The notes beneath the pieces are model-generated. The model did not search any database and was not told the origin of the DNA. It saw only the letters and a program-made list of their open reading frames with translations. From Liolophura sinensis (lineage: Eukaryota > Mollusca > Polyplacophora > Chitonida > Chitonidae): 64,000 nt of DNA. Positions 25,350 through 36,721 of the stretch are shown piece after piece. The stretch spans positions 47,167,385 through 47,231,384 of the forward strand of contig NC_088295.1 in the NCBI RefSeq assembly GCF_032854445.1, read 5' to 3'. Each line of letters opens with the position of its first letter. Within the stretch, counting starts at the first letter, position 1. A program made the translations under genes and the position numbers.

Positions 25350-25610
25350 AGGGGCCTCCGTGGCTCAGTCGGTTAAAGCGCTAGCGCAGCGTAATGACCC
25401 AGGAGTCTCTCACCAATGCGGTGGCTGTGAGTTCAAGTCCAGCTCATGCTGGCGGCCGTACGTGAGAAGGTCTTCCAGCAACCTGCGGATGGTCGTGGGT
25501 TTTCCCCCGGGCTCTGCCCGGTTTCCACCCACCATAATGCTGGCCGCCGTCGTATAAGTGAAATATTCTTGAGTACGGCGTAAAACACCAATCAAAAAAA
25601 AAAAAAAAAA
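25350..25610 (+). mobile_element. SINE-A, full length, poly(A) tailed, with 13-bp target-site duplication
   Basis: This is the best-preserved copy. The A-box TGGCTCAGTCGG is at 25361-25372 and the B-box GAGTTCAAGTCC at 25429-25440, followed by body, 3' domain and a tail that is pure A rather than (ATAA)n. ATCGAAACTCGTC is repeated exactly at 25337-25349 and 25611-25623. It lacks about 13 bases of the head-body junction found in other copies (TTCCTCTCC region). It sits at the edge of the ATC-rich block. Confidence 0.95.
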
Positions 25611-25623
25611 ATCGAAACTCGTC

Positions 25624-25962
25624 GAGGTCATTGTCAGCGTCACCATCTTTGTCATCATCACCATCGACCTCTTCATTACCATCATCCTCAACATGACCAT
25701 CACCCACAGCATCACAATCATCCTCAGCATCACCATCATCCTTATCGTCCTCATTACTATTATTCACATCATCGCCATCAACTTCATCATCACTATCAAC
25801 TCTATCGCCATCAACCTCATCATCACCTCAACCTCACCATCACCATAATCATCATTCCCATCACCACCAACCTCTTCATCACCATCATCCTCGCCATCAC
25901 CATCAACCTCAGCACCACCACCATCCACAACATCACCATCATTCTTAGCATCATCATCTTCA
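25624..25962. repeat. Imperfect (ATC)n trinucleotide block
   Basis: About 340 bp of CATCAC, CATCAT and CATCCTC variants with longer sub-periods. The long minus-strand Asp/Glu- and Met/Val-rich frames are products of the repeat, since a period of three keeps all frames open. Confidence 0.9.
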
Positions 25963-26480
25963 ATTTTAATGACTGCGCTGATGTTCAAAAGTTAAATGTA
26001 AGTAAATTAACACTTTACCCCATGTTCATAAAAATCTGGCAGATTCCAGTTCGGTTGTTCTCAGCATGTATAAGGCAAACCCTTAGCACTGAATATTGCC
26101 ATTAAAATCCCCCATAACGTAAAAGCCTATTGAAAGGTTTAAATATCTAACGGTTGGTGTGAGTGTGGGTGATTTGTTATGGGTATATGTGCCTATGAAA
26201 TACCAGTTTGGTGATTAAGGTGGAAGCCGTGTAGGTTGAAGCATTACGTTATAAAGAAGTGGGTAAACAATTCATTGTTACTGACACTCTCCCCACAGCG
26301 ATAAAACAGCGATAAAACCATAATTTGTTTGCCTGCTGCGGGGCCACAGTAATATATATACTTCTAGCCGCATCATTGTCTTTCTCGGTCGGGACTGTAT
26401 TTTTTTTCTGCGCGAACTCGATGAAGACAAGTTAAACCTCGACAGCTCCTTACGTGTGGTCCGGGAGACTTGGGCCGGGG

Positions 26481-26482
<2 letters not shown>

Positions 26483-26554
<72 letters not shown>
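26483..26554. repeat. (TA)n microsatellite, about 72 bp
   Basis: An uninterrupted AT dinucleotide run; the overlapping Tyr/Ile frame is an artefact. Confidence 0.97.
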
Positions 26555-26558
<4 letters not shown>

Positions 26559-26927
26559 TCTATGTACCCACACTTGAGGGTCTATTTATACTTACAGTCG
26601 CCTGACAGGGCAATAGGGGGAAAATAAATCATACTTATCACACCTCATTGTGTTTAATATCAGACCTACTAAAGACTTGGAGTGCATATATGTATATATG
26701 CATATATTAAATCATATCTTTATATCACACACGGAGGACAATATAATCTAAAGTTAAATTCAGCAACTAGCTGCAGACTGTGTATAATTATTAATTATAC
26801 ATCTATACATAATAATTATTCCATCTTGCTTATAAGCGAATTTGCCTTTGAATTTATAGCAAGGCAGCAATACAGCTTACCTGAACCAATAATAATACGA
26901 TTTATACAAAACGTAAGTATATGTATT

Positions 26928-27125
26928 TCTTTATTTTATTGGTGTTTACTCAAGAATATTTCACTGATCGAAGGTTGCCAGCAATATTGTGGGACGAAAT
27001 CCACGACTATCCGCACGTAACTGGCGGAAAATCTCACACATCACGAAATCACGAAGCAACATGAGCTGGACTTTGGTCCATTGGTCATTGTGCTGCGTCG
27101 GCACGCACGCTAACCATTCGGCCAT
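26928..27125 (-). mobile_element. SINE-A antisense, nearly full length, diverged
   Basis: TTTATTTTATTGGTGTTTAC, TCAAGAATATTTCACTGATC, CCACGACTATCCGCACG, ATGAGCTGGACTTTGG and GCACGCTAACCATTCGGCC run from tail to head in antisense order. The next SINE begins within about 10 bases in the opposite orientation. Confidence 0.8.
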
Positions 27126-27132
27126 CGTGTAT

Positions 27133-27290
27133 GTAAGTGAACGAAGTGGAAAGATCTGTCAACAACCTGTCGTAGGTTTCGCCCTGACTGCCCGGTTTCC
27201 TCCCACCGTAATTCTGGGCGCCGTCGTATAAGTGAAATATTCTTGAGTACGGTGTAAAACACCAATGAAATAAATAAGTAAATAAATTCA
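27133..27290 (+). mobile_element. SINE-A sense, 5' truncated
   Basis: AGATCTGTCAACAACCTGTC, TGCCCGGTTTCCTCCCACCG, GTCGTATAAGTGAAATATTC and TTGAGTACGGTGTAAAACAC with an (AAAT)n tail. With the antisense copy on its left it forms a head-to-head inverted pair able to fold into a long hairpin. Confidence 0.9.
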
Positions 27291-27299
27291 TGTATTCTA

Positions 27300-29430
27300 C
27301 GACGACGCCACCTGAAAGTAGAAACCATGCTTATGGCAAATTTCTTGATGTTCTATGGCTTCTTCAACAATGAAGAGTTTGGTATTCTTTATCGGAGTTC
27401 AATCTGAGTTTCGAACCAATGCCCTCTTTCACAATAGTATCCTATGGTTCTTCAGCCGATTTTTTTTGTTTCGTCAAGACTATATTAATAGGTGTTTATT
27501 CTTGTGGGATTATAACAGTATGATTGACATGGTAATGAAATTCTGCGAATCTGTAGATAGTACCTCATTCAGTTCTGTTTACGAGTCCTGAAACATCATA
27601 TGCGTTTGTGAGAAAGATTATCAAGTCTCCTTGCTATGCAAGTGCCCTGAGTAAGCGTGGATGGAACGAAAATAAAACAAAAAAGCGGCAAGAAAAAAAA
27701 TGTCACAGTGAGCCATTGGCCAGCTGTCGGAAGACTTGTGTAAGATTTTTGTCACTCGGTAAAAAAAAGGAGGCAAACCCGTGTCCTAATCGGTTATTTG
27801 GTGTGTTGGCGGTGGTGGGGTTTGTAGTGTGAGGATGAGGGGTGGGCTATTTATTGTGACATATCTGGGCACTGGTATTATTGACTAAGCCAAGCAAAAA
27901 GTGCCGTAAAAGTTTACCCATCATCTAGTTGCCAGACGACTGCCGAGAACAAGCTAATATTCAATTTAACAGCCACGAACAAAATGTTGAGGAGAAGGAA
28001 TGTTAACCGGTCGACCACAGATCTTATTATTTCAACCATTTGTGCTTTGCCAGACAGTTTTTGCGTCTCCTCAGTGCCCAACTTCCGGTACCCTCGTCCG
28101 CGGCCACGTGGCGCACTATCAGCTTTCCAACTCAAAATGACTCCTCCGAAATTGTTTTCCCCTTAACTTATTATTTCTACATTTTACCGAAAGCGGAGGG
28201 AGTGAAAAAATTATTGTTGACACAAATGATATTCGCTTTAAGCTCAAGTCGATTTCATGGCGCGGAAAAATGCAGGGTGAAGATGATGAAAAAATCCCAG
28301 TGACACCAAGAAATATGTTATTTCAAGACATGCGGAAGTGGTGTTTTGCTCAATTGCACATAAATATCAGCCGACATTGTTTAAAAATTGCCACATATAT
28401 GACTCCAGTGAATGTATGGCTCAAATATCAACATCTGCAGGCCTATTCTGCAAAGGATTAGCATAGATTTTCACGACATGTTCGATTAAAGAAACAAGTA
28501 TATAATTCTAAAGTATATGTTTTGTAAACAACACTGGGTAAATTTTATCAAGTATTATTAAAATCAGTTGTTCGGACTGTGTTTTTTAAACAGCTGTTTG
28601 TGTGTATAACATTACAGCTGGGCAAAGGTTTCTTTTACGAGAAAGTTTATAAAACATACCGGACTATGCGTATGTTCATATGCATCCATGGGAGTGTGTC
28701 ACTGATCTGCGACATATTTTTATATTTATTCTCATAGTTTGTGCTGTTAGAGGTATTTTATGGGGTTTTAAAAAATATATTAGATCATTCCATTCCACAA
28801 AATAACCTAAGCTCAAGTTACCAGAACGTATAACCTATGACAGAGAATCTGCTTATAGGCTTTAAGTGTTTTAACCCTATTGCCGCAAGTAATGTAGCAA
28901 ATATGTAGGCAGAGGTCTCTATTTGTAAGCGGTATGCTGAGTTATATTTCAGCTGGCCTTTGGCGTATGAGAGAACCAACGTTGGGGACACTATGATGTT
29001 TGTTTTCATAACTTCTCCTTGCATCACAATTATATTCATACAGTCCTCTGGCGAATCCGTAAATCTGCTCGAGGTTAAAACTTCCACTTTCAAGAGAGAA
29101 ATTAAGGTGATAAATAATTATGGCGAAAGAAAAGAAGACTTTCTCCCTACCGCTTAACGTGAACAATACAGACCAACCACATACCCACACATCACGAATG
29201 CCTTGAGCCAATGGACTAAGGGAGACTACTCCATCTAATTAGTTCCACACGTCGCCTTGCATGAGACGAAATATTTTGGTTGACGTTTACATTGATCGTA
29301 GAGTTCCCTGGTCTCACTGTTTGGGAGGCCTTGGTGACAATACGCGGCCGACGACGTTCGTGTTGTATATGTAGTTTTCACAGTCTAACTTTCGTTAAAG
29401 ACCTCTTGTCTTCCACCAATACTGTGTGCA
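27300..29430. other. Intergenic DNA
   Basis: No supported gene or known repeat. An E-box in GGCCACGTGGC lies near 28100. Short frames on both strands have no domains. Confidence 0.45.
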
Positions 29431-29442
29431 TATCACTACGTC

Positions 29443-29588
29443 TCAAGTGGGAAAGTTCGTCAGTAACTTTCCAAAGCTCGGCGGTTTACCCCCGGGCATT
29501 TCGGTTTCCTCCGCTCGTAAAAGGGCTGTTCGGGTTTAAGTGAAAAATTCTTCTGTGAATTGTTAAACAATAGTCAGATAAATAAAAC
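29443..29588 (+). mobile_element. SINE-B, sense, head missing
   Basis: AAGTGGGAAAGTTCGTCAGT, GGCGGTTTACCCCCGGGCAT, TTCGGTTTCCTCCGC and TTTAAGTGAAAAATTCTTCT followed by an AATAAA tail. The layout is as in SINE-A but the sequence is closer to the copies at 31.6 and 36.7 kb. Confidence 0.6.
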
Positions 29589-29797
29589 ATGTGTGGTCAC
29601 GGACAGTTGGATTTTTGTATTATATATTGATACAATATTTTAAACACCACAGGCCTATTTTTATCAGGAGTAAAGAAAAAACGAATTTGTTACCTTTATT
29701 AATAGATCTTGAAGATTTATGAGTAGTTTTAGGCTAGAAAACGTTTGGGCAGAATACACTGTATAGATCTAGAGACATGTGTATATAAAAACATGTA

Positions 29798-29990
29798 GGT
29801 CAACTTGCACTACTTGTCTCAGTGAATTCAAGACACATTTTTGTACATTCGCACACATAAACTAGTATACAGTGTATAAAAAGGAATACTTTTGATAATA
29901 CATTATAATAACCGAAAATATAGTTTTAAACGGTTTATTAGCCTACAGTATACATAAAAGGCAACAGCTGTTTTTAAGTAAAATAAGCTA
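29798..29990. repeat. Direct repeat, copy 1 (about 200 bp)
   Basis: GACACATTTTTGTACATTCG, CACACATAAACTAGTATA, GAATACTTTTGATAATACAT and GTCTTAAACGG-like words recur in order at 31133-31327. Copies are diverged. Copy 1 runs into a SINE-A on the right. Confidence 0.8.
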
Positions 29991-29991
29991 T

Positions 29992-30084
29992 ATTTATTTT
30001 ATTTGTTTATTTATTTGATTGGTGTTTTACGCCGTACTCAAGAATATTTAACTTATACGACGGCGGCCAGCGTTATGGTGGGAA
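29992..30084 (-). mobile_element. SINE-A 3' end, antisense
   Basis: TTTATTTATTTGATTGGTGT, TTTACGCCGTACTCAAGAAT, ATACGACGGCGGCCAGCG and TTATGGTGGGA; similarity ends abruptly at AAGACACC. A short 5'-truncated copy, well preserved. Confidence 0.9.
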
Positions 30085-30089
30085 GACAC

Positions 30090-31130
30090 CTGAAATACTT
30101 AGCTCTTTTTGGCTCATTATATATATAACAAAACTGAAATTGCATTTATGCACAAACTCCCGTCTTTCAAAGAAATATTTTCGACAGCCGGTGTCTATAT
30201 AGTTAGCAGATATTGGATACCTAGACTAAAGGTAATTGTGTGTGTGTTTTTTTTTATATGTGTTACGTATGCGCCTGTGTGTATGTGGAACAAGCAGGGT
30301 TATATATAGGTCTGTCCATTCAACACCGGAAGTCCATTGACACCAAACTGGTATGACAAGTGCCCTTGTTTGCTGTTCAAGCAGATTGTCTATTACTTTG
30401 TCAAAAGAGGGCCGCTACTGTAAAATTTCTACTTACTAATCTTTTTACCATTTTTACTTTTTAACTATATATTCCTTATATCTCAAGGACCAACGAAAGT
30501 TTGAAAAGAAAATCGGTCATCTTAACATGAGTTATTACTGCAAACCGACTCGATGTCGGTATAATGTACGTGTTTAAGATGTCAAAGATTTTTTCCCTTT
30601 GCGCTGTAATTTTATTATTGCAAATTTTATTTTATCACTTGTTTTTTTTTTTCATATATAGATGGTCTGCTGAACACAATTCTGTGAAGAGAGAGTTTTT
30701 AGAACATTGTATACACGGGATACAATATACTCGTTACCTCTCCGCAAAGAACACTCAGAGCTCAAGACACCCACACATGATAAATAATTGGACAAAGAAT
30801 TTGGTTAGTTGAAAAGAAAAAAGTACATGCTTGTATGCAATTTAAGTCTAATAGCGTTTCCTCTGATGTGTTTAAAGACCCCCCCCCCTACCTAAAAAGA
30901 GATCGAATCAACTTCTTCTCTTGGTTTGAGAAAATCTACTTTCAGCTCACCGTGAATTCAGATTACACGGTGTATATTTTTGCATCACAGCGACTTATTA
31001 GACAGCATAGCTTATAGTTAGCCAATGCAAAGGCTTTTATATAACAAACCGAAAATTTATGGAAGCCGGATGAGGACATCTCTTCCCGCGCCTCATATAC
31101 GAGGACAGTGCTAATCGCCCGAATGGTGTC
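30090..31130. other. AT-rich intergenic DNA
   Basis: No gene or repeat recognised; short frames lack support. Confidence 0.45.
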
Positions 31131-31132
31131 AT

Positions 31133-31327
31133 AGGTTAACTTGCAATACTAATTAACTTGTGTCGGTGAATCCAGGACACATTTTTGTTCATTCGCACAC
31201 ATAAACTAGTATAAAGTATAATAAAAGCAATACTTTTATTCGCATGATACATAATAAATGAAAAATGGTCTTAAACGGTATCACAACGGACAGTATACAT
31301 AGTGAAATAAGCCATATTTGGTTTATT
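31133..31327. repeat. Direct repeat, copy 2
   Basis: Second copy of the 29798-29990 sequence, same orientation. It would form the 3' UTR of the possible exon at 31357-31479 if that gene is real. The AATAAA on its minus strand lies at the copy's right end. Confidence 0.8.
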
Positions 31328-31356
31328 TGTGACCCACGAGGCGCTATGCGAGGGGA

Positions 31357-31479
31357 TTATGCACCGTCCTCGTTTCCGTGGTGAGATGCGATCTGCTCAT
31401 TCAGCTTACGATACAAATTGGCACTAGCCGCGACATCCGTGCAGAAAGTCGATGTCGTCTTGTACTCCGGTTCTTCGCT
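31357..31479 (-). CDS. Possible terminal coding exon of an unidentified minus-strand gene
   Basis: The minus-strand frame that ends at the TAA at 31359-31357 is open for 47 codons. Its composition is coding-like: Ser/Thr/Glu-rich, then LYRKLNEQIASHH and an acidic end. The stretch is GC- and CpG-rich against AT-rich surroundings. AATAAA follows about 30 bases after the stop (31328-31320 region). A possible acceptor ends at 31478 (ACTTCAAG), but its pyrimidine tract is poor. No upstream exon was recognised and I know no family for the peptide. The start given is a guess. It may be a real last exon, a decayed gene fragment, or chance. Confidence 0.3.
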   Translation of the reverse strand, partial: SEEPEYKTTSTFCTDVAASANLYRKLNEQIASHHGNEDGA

Positions 31480-31535
31480 TGAAGTGGTGAATGACCCATG
31501 TTACAGGGTATCAAGAATTTGAACGAACGACTGAT

Positions 31536-31624
31536 GGACACACAGACAAACATACATACATACATGCACTCATACATACAGACAAAAAGACCGACAGACA
31601 GACAGACGCTCGGACGGACGGACC
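31536..31624. repeat. Compound tetranucleotide microsatellite
   Basis: (CATA)n, (GACA)n and (GGAC)n runs in succession. The forward frame across it is an artefact. Confidence 0.9.
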
Positions 31625-31633
31625 TGAGATGGT

Positions 31634-31885
31634 CAGCTGTTTCGCGGCGAGTATCAGGCCTTTGACCAATGAAGTCTCACGTTCGAACTCAGCCCTCGCT
31701 GTTTCGACTGCGGCTTTGTCAACAAGTTTCTCATTTGTTTGGCGAAGGTCCGTGGTTTACTCAGGGCACTCCGGTTTCCACGGCACTCCTGTTTCCTCGG
31801 CACTACGGTTTCCCCGGCGACCATAAATCTGACCACCGATGAATAAAATTGAAAACTTCTTGAGTATACGGCGTTTAAAGACAAT
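31634..31885 (+). mobile_element. SINE-B, sense, with an internal 17-bp triplication
   Basis: TGACCAATGAAGTCTCACG with TTCGAACTCAG (B-box region), then TTTGGCGAAGGTCCGTGG, ACCATAAATCTGACCACCG and AACTTCTTGAGTATACGGCG. The words CACTCCGGTTTCCACGG, CACTCCTGTTTCCTCGG and CACTACGGTTTCCCCGG lie directly in tandem at 31767-31817. Confidence 0.7.
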
Positions 31886-32114
31886 CAACAATTCAATCAA
31901 TCGCAACTGAAAATAACTATGACAGCTGGTATATGAGGTGCATGCATCACAAACAGGAAAAAGTAACTGGAAAGAATTCAGTAAAACTGGTATTAAGCGG
32001 TCAAATTTAGCAAATACATTCGTCGATGGAAAATTATATGTAATGATTTCAATGTATCAAGATTGGTTACAGTATGTGGTCCATAACATTGTTATCGGTG
32101 TTTTATCAGACAGG

Positions 32115-32426
32115 TAGATCCAGGGTCAGTCCTGGGTCGAGTCACACCTAAGACCTTAAAAGGAGAAGTTGTAACTTCCTCGCTCGACGTTCAGCATGAA
32201 GGAGATAGTGCAACGACTGGTTGACCCGTATTAGTATAATGGCTCTGGCGCGACGCCTGACTTGCCTTCGGTAAGTCGTCTCAGTGAAGCAGCACTAAAT
32301 AAAAGAGCGGTGAAAATCCGCCCTACAACAAGGAGACACATTACATGCACTCCAAGGATTCCTTCGTCGTCATATGACTGAAAAATTGTTTAGTACGACG
32401 TTAAACCCTAAGCACTCACTCACTTC
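32115..32426 (+). mobile_element. SINE-C, sense, 5' truncated, with 10-bp target-site duplication
   Basis: It begins TAGATCCAGGGTCAGTCCTG within the tRNA head and ends CTGAAAAATTGTTTAGTACG plus ACGTTAAACCCTAAGC with a (CACT)n tail. ATCAGACAGG is repeated at 32105-32114 and 32427-32436. It carries about 100 bp in the centre that the copy at 13604-13836 lacks. Confidence 0.9.
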
Positions 32427-32439
32427 ATCAGACAGGAGG

Positions 32440-33700
32440 TCGGATTTCACCGGTTACCTGTTACCATTTGCCAAATATCACACCGTCGTCGATGCTTTGG
32501 TTTTACTCTCTATATGCCTCAGTCGTTTATATTTATGGTCGTGTCGCTTTATTAGAAGCCTAACAACTTGCAGATTTTCGGAGGCTAATTTCTGCCTTCT
32601 TTTAGGTCGTATTAATTTTCAGAACTGTATTGTTTTTATGTCATTTGATATTCATGTCTTAGTAAATGAAGGAGAGTTTTAACGTTGATGTCCTGTCTCC
32701 ATCTCAAAATTTCTCTCTACAGAGAACAGTTACCTCGATTATAATATATGCTAGGTTCTTGAAATTTACCGATTACTTTTAAAATGATCAGATTCAGTAT
32801 GAAGTATAAAGAACAAAAAAAAAAAGAACAGCTTTTTGTGGCGTTTTAGCAGTCGTCTCAAGTTTTATAACATCTATACAAGATATGTATACAAAATCGA
32901 TGTGGATTATATCTCTATACAGAAAACCAAAACAAAGAAACAAACAAGCAAAAAATCCAGAGCTTTGATGAAAACAATAACTGTATATCCTGTTGAAAAA
33001 AACAACAACAAGATTTCTCATATACTGCTTTAAAATTCTTAGCCAGCATACACTTTTACCTGTGTATATACGAAGGTATGTACATATATGTCTATTCAGT
33101 GGATTTGATGAATCGGGGTCGCTCAGTTCGAGAGATTAAAGTCCGGATATGAGAGCCTTGACCTACTATAGATCATAGTCTTGTCTGACGGGGTATGTGT
33201 GCCCACCTCATAGTCTAGGCGCCAAATGACATCAATCACAACGAGTTAAAAGGACGACAGCAAAAGTTTGATATGTATATACGTATACATAAGTACACAG
33301 CTTGATGGGACACTTCCGTCTTTCATAAAACTTAATTTGGCCCATATATATCAGTTGAGAATAATCCAAAGACAAATTCATCGGTTCAAAAAGCTTTACC
33401 TAGATAGACTGAGGACATACGGAATGCATACAGGGGTGGGTGTTGGTTACACGTGAGGGCAGACTGACCCACTATCGTCACACCCGGCGGCTCTGGCAAT
33501 GAGAAGGGGTGGGTTGGGTGGGAGTTCAAGAACGGTTAGAGGAAAAAGGGTTACTTTGCCAAAACATCAGAATCGTAGCTTGTTTACTGTACATATACAA
33601 TGATCATGGACAATGCACGTAAAAGGAATGTAGAATGCTTCCCCCCACCCCCCACCCCCGTAGCATATAGGCAATTCGGGGGCCAAGCTGGATTTATACC
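32440..33700. other. Intergenic DNA
   Basis: No gene recognised. GGGGTCGCTCAGTTCGAGAG at about 33116 vaguely resembles a tRNA-like SINE head but has no body after it. Confidence 0.4.
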
Positions 33701-33708
33701 ATTGTTCG

Positions 33709-33850
33709 TTTGATTTTATTTATCCGTTTTATATTTGAGTGGTGTTTAAGTGTTCACTTAGATGACGGTGGTCAGGGTTAATGGTGGAGGAAACCATTGA
33801 TCCCGCAAGAAACCACCGATCTTCGCCAGTTACCTGACAAACCTCCTGAC
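33709..33850 (-). mobile_element. Decayed SINE, antisense
   Basis: TTTTATTTATCCGTTTTATA, TTGAGTGGTGTTTAAG, TTCACTTAGATGACGGTGGT, ATGGTGGAGGAAACCATTG and AGAAACCACCGATCTTCGCC follow the antisense SINE-A/B order with many changes. Confidence 0.6.
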
Positions 33851-34805
33851 TTGAGGCCGCAGCCGAAATAACACAGTAAATGACTCTGCCATAATGCTTT
33901 ACCATTTTGTCAATAATAAGTCATCGCAAAGGCAGGAATAAACGAAAATTAAGGTGCACTGTTAGCTTTTCTCGACCAGACAGGCCATGTGACTCGCAAA
34001 TTCTCATTTATAGTCTATGCCCCAGAGTTACAGATTTCACCTGATAACGCGTGAACAGCCAATAGTGCACTTGACTCGAACGAAAAGCGTATCGGCTCGA
34101 ACTACTTTGGGCGGCAATGGATCGATGTTGGATGGAATGTCTGATATTTGAGCAAACACAAAACATTTGGAATCTGCTGTTTGGGCTGTTTTAAAATGCA
34201 GTCGTAAAAGTTGCACCTGACTTAACCTACATGAAAACACATACGTTAGCATGGCAAATGCGCTTGACACAACGTTGCTCCAGAAAAGGGCAGTACAGGT
34301 CGGTTTGGGTTTTACATGCAACTGTCAGCGTATATTGTGTGGAGAACGAGGTAAACCGATGATTCAGAAAAGACGGATTTGACTATATATAACAGGTTTT
34401 CATTGTTTTCTCTCTTTCACGATAATAAATAATTTTAATAGCTGAAAATTTCATGTCAACAAGAAAAATATAAACAATCAACAATATAACCCAATCGTTT
34501 GAATCGATTCTTTGAGCCAAAATTTGTTTTGCGCCAGTAAAACAAATTTTTGACCTTCATGTAGGCCCTCATGTATTTGGCCTCATATTTCGCGCCAAAC
34601 TAATTTACCCGTTTTTGATTCTGAGAGCTCTAGCAATATTAGAAAGGTGTTTTTGAGGTATGTTTAGAAGGCATAGGATGACATCTTACTGGAAAAATGT
34701 TTCACCACCATATTTCGCTTTATTGCTATAAAACTGCACATTTGGGGCGACTTTTCAGATCAGCCACAATGTGCCTCGTTCATTGTGGGTTGGTTTCTTT
34801 CGAGC

Positions 34806-34886
34806 TCTGTTTCGTTTCTTCAGCCACAAACATAAAGGGGGCCATATACAGCGAAATGTCCTTGGGTTCATTGTAAAACACCAATG
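34806..34886 (+). mobile_element. Heavily decayed SINE-A 3' part, sense
   Basis: GTTTCTTCAGCCACAAACAT, AGCGAAATGTCCTTGGGTTC and TTGTAAAACACCAATGG follow the order of the SINE-A 3' part. Weak but ordered similarity. Confidence 0.4.
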
Positions 34887-34962
34887 GGGTAAGTACAGTA
34901 ATTAACTAGTTACGGTGCTGGGCCGAATATAGTTAATAGACTATATGTTGACTGATTGCTGT

Positions 34963-35070
34963 GCTCGCGGTTTCCTCCAATGCACTATAATGCTGGACGG
35001 CGTGGTACAAGTAAAATATTTTTCACTCCAGTGTAAAAAAAAAACAGTAAAATAAATAAATAAGTAAATA
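34963..35070 (+). mobile_element. SINE-A 3' part, sense
   Basis: GCGGTTTCCTCCAATGCACT, ATAATGCTGGACGGCGTGG, TACAAGTAAAATATTTTTC and an (AAAT)n tail interrupted by A-rich sequence. Confidence 0.75.
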
Positions 35071-35129
35071 ATACAATGCTATATACAGTAAGGTTGCTTA
35101 ACTGACCTACAATTTGGTTTAACGACTAA

Positions 35130-35310
35130 TTGGTTAGTGTGACCGATTAGTGTGTTGACGATCGAATTGGTTGACAAATCAGTGTGTTAACGGTCGAATT
35201 GTTTGACAGGTCAGTGTGTTGAACATTTTAACAAAAATCTTCAACAAACATTGTAACATGAATCTTCAACACACATTATAATATCTTCAACAAATAAGTC
35301 TTCAGCAGAT
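35130..35310. repeat. Two adjacent short tandem arrays (about 32 and 27 bp periods)
   Basis: GACAAATCAGTGTGTTAACG plus GTCGAATTG occurs three times with variation (about 35135-35222). It is followed by variants of ATCTTCAACAAACATTGTAA to about 35305. Confidence 0.65.
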
Positions 35311-36715
35311 AAGAACATTTCAGCAGAGCGTAACATTGAACCACGACTAGGTCATTGTCACCGGAAATAGAAGGTTTCTAGTCAAATATAAAACTAGCAA
35401 CAAAGGGGAGTTAGAACGGTAAATCTTCTTAAGAAAAGGAATTGATCAGTCTGATGACAGCGATATCAAATGGTGTGACGAAGACGTGGTTAGTTAAAGG
35501 TCGGCTTGACCCCAGTGCGCTATACACCGCGGTCACGCGTGGGAGAGACAGGTTTGCCATGGAAGGGGTAGAAACAGGTTTCTCCTTAGAAACAGCAACA
35601 ATTTATTTGCTGTTGGCAAGCAGATAATACATGGCGAACCATACATAAAATGAAGTATGGCACCCTGTTTAGGCCATGCAGTTTGAGTATCGGAGTATTT
35701 TGGATAGACGACAAAGTACAAATTTAGCGAATCTCGGTAGAAAGCCCAGCGTTTCTCAACTTTTGTTTTTCAAAAAACGCGGCGCTAAAACAATGTGAGG
35801 ATGTTGATGAGCCTGAAGAAATGTTTTTATTCATCATTACAGGCATATATATCTATAAATATGTATTTACATATATTTATATTTTATATTAATTTAATCA
35901 ACAATACCAATATCACATGCAACGTTGGGTGTGTTTGTAAAGCACATGCTATTTGTTTACCTACTCTACTACGGTGGGTAGTACACACAGATGTCACTGT
36001 ACGCAAAATAATGATCGTTTTTATCATGGTGCATCAAATATTGTTAGGTTCGAATACTGTTCCGGCAAACTTTAGGTAAGGCGAAACGGTAGAACAGCAT
36101 CAAAGAAAGCCAAACTTTCGCAGCCTGTGATTTTCTCCTTGAATTAGAGTTATTGCCTTGCCTTACTTTACTTTTAATGTTGCTTATACAGCATTGTTTC
36201 AGTCATATAACGGCGGTTCATCTTTATTGCACCCGTATCTCAAAACGTCCATATTTATAACACGTCCTCACTAAGATCAATGCTGGCCCATTCCAAGTCT
36301 CGGTATAGGCTACATATTAGCACTGATCAGATTCGGAATCGGAAAAGGCTCTGTTAAGTAATGCCTAAGTAATGCTAGCATTTAATTTTTTTTTAAGGTT
36401 AGCTGAGATATCCATAAAGACGGAGTTCAAGAGACTTTTGTTCAAAATTTAGCACTGACACCACGTTATTCTTGACAGCTAGGTTGTGACAAAGAATTCG
36501 GTTAAAGCCTATTGGGATATATAGTTACGAGAAGGGCAGCCTGACCCTACCCCATCACATTTCTCGCAATGAAAAGAAACCCTGTCCAAATCGAGAAGTG
36601 TAGAAAAAAAAGAAATAAACAGAAAAGTATGAAAACCGCAACTCCCATCTACGGTGCGCAAACTTATGCATCTGTTTGTTTTGTGTTTGCTTGTTGCCGT
36701 CGTCAATAACAAGCC
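35311..36715. other. Intergenic DNA
   Basis: No supported gene or repeat; the frames seen are short and lack domains. Confidence 0.45.
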
Positions 36716-36721
36716 TAGAAC

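Noticed and set aside
25350-25445. tRNA gene
   Set aside because: The A- and B-box-like words belong to a SINE head; spacing is long and the acceptor stem does not pair.
25410-25988. Long minus-strand Asp- or Met/Val-rich frames
   Set aside because: They come from the (ATC)n block and the SINE beside it; a trinucleotide repeat leaves several frames open.
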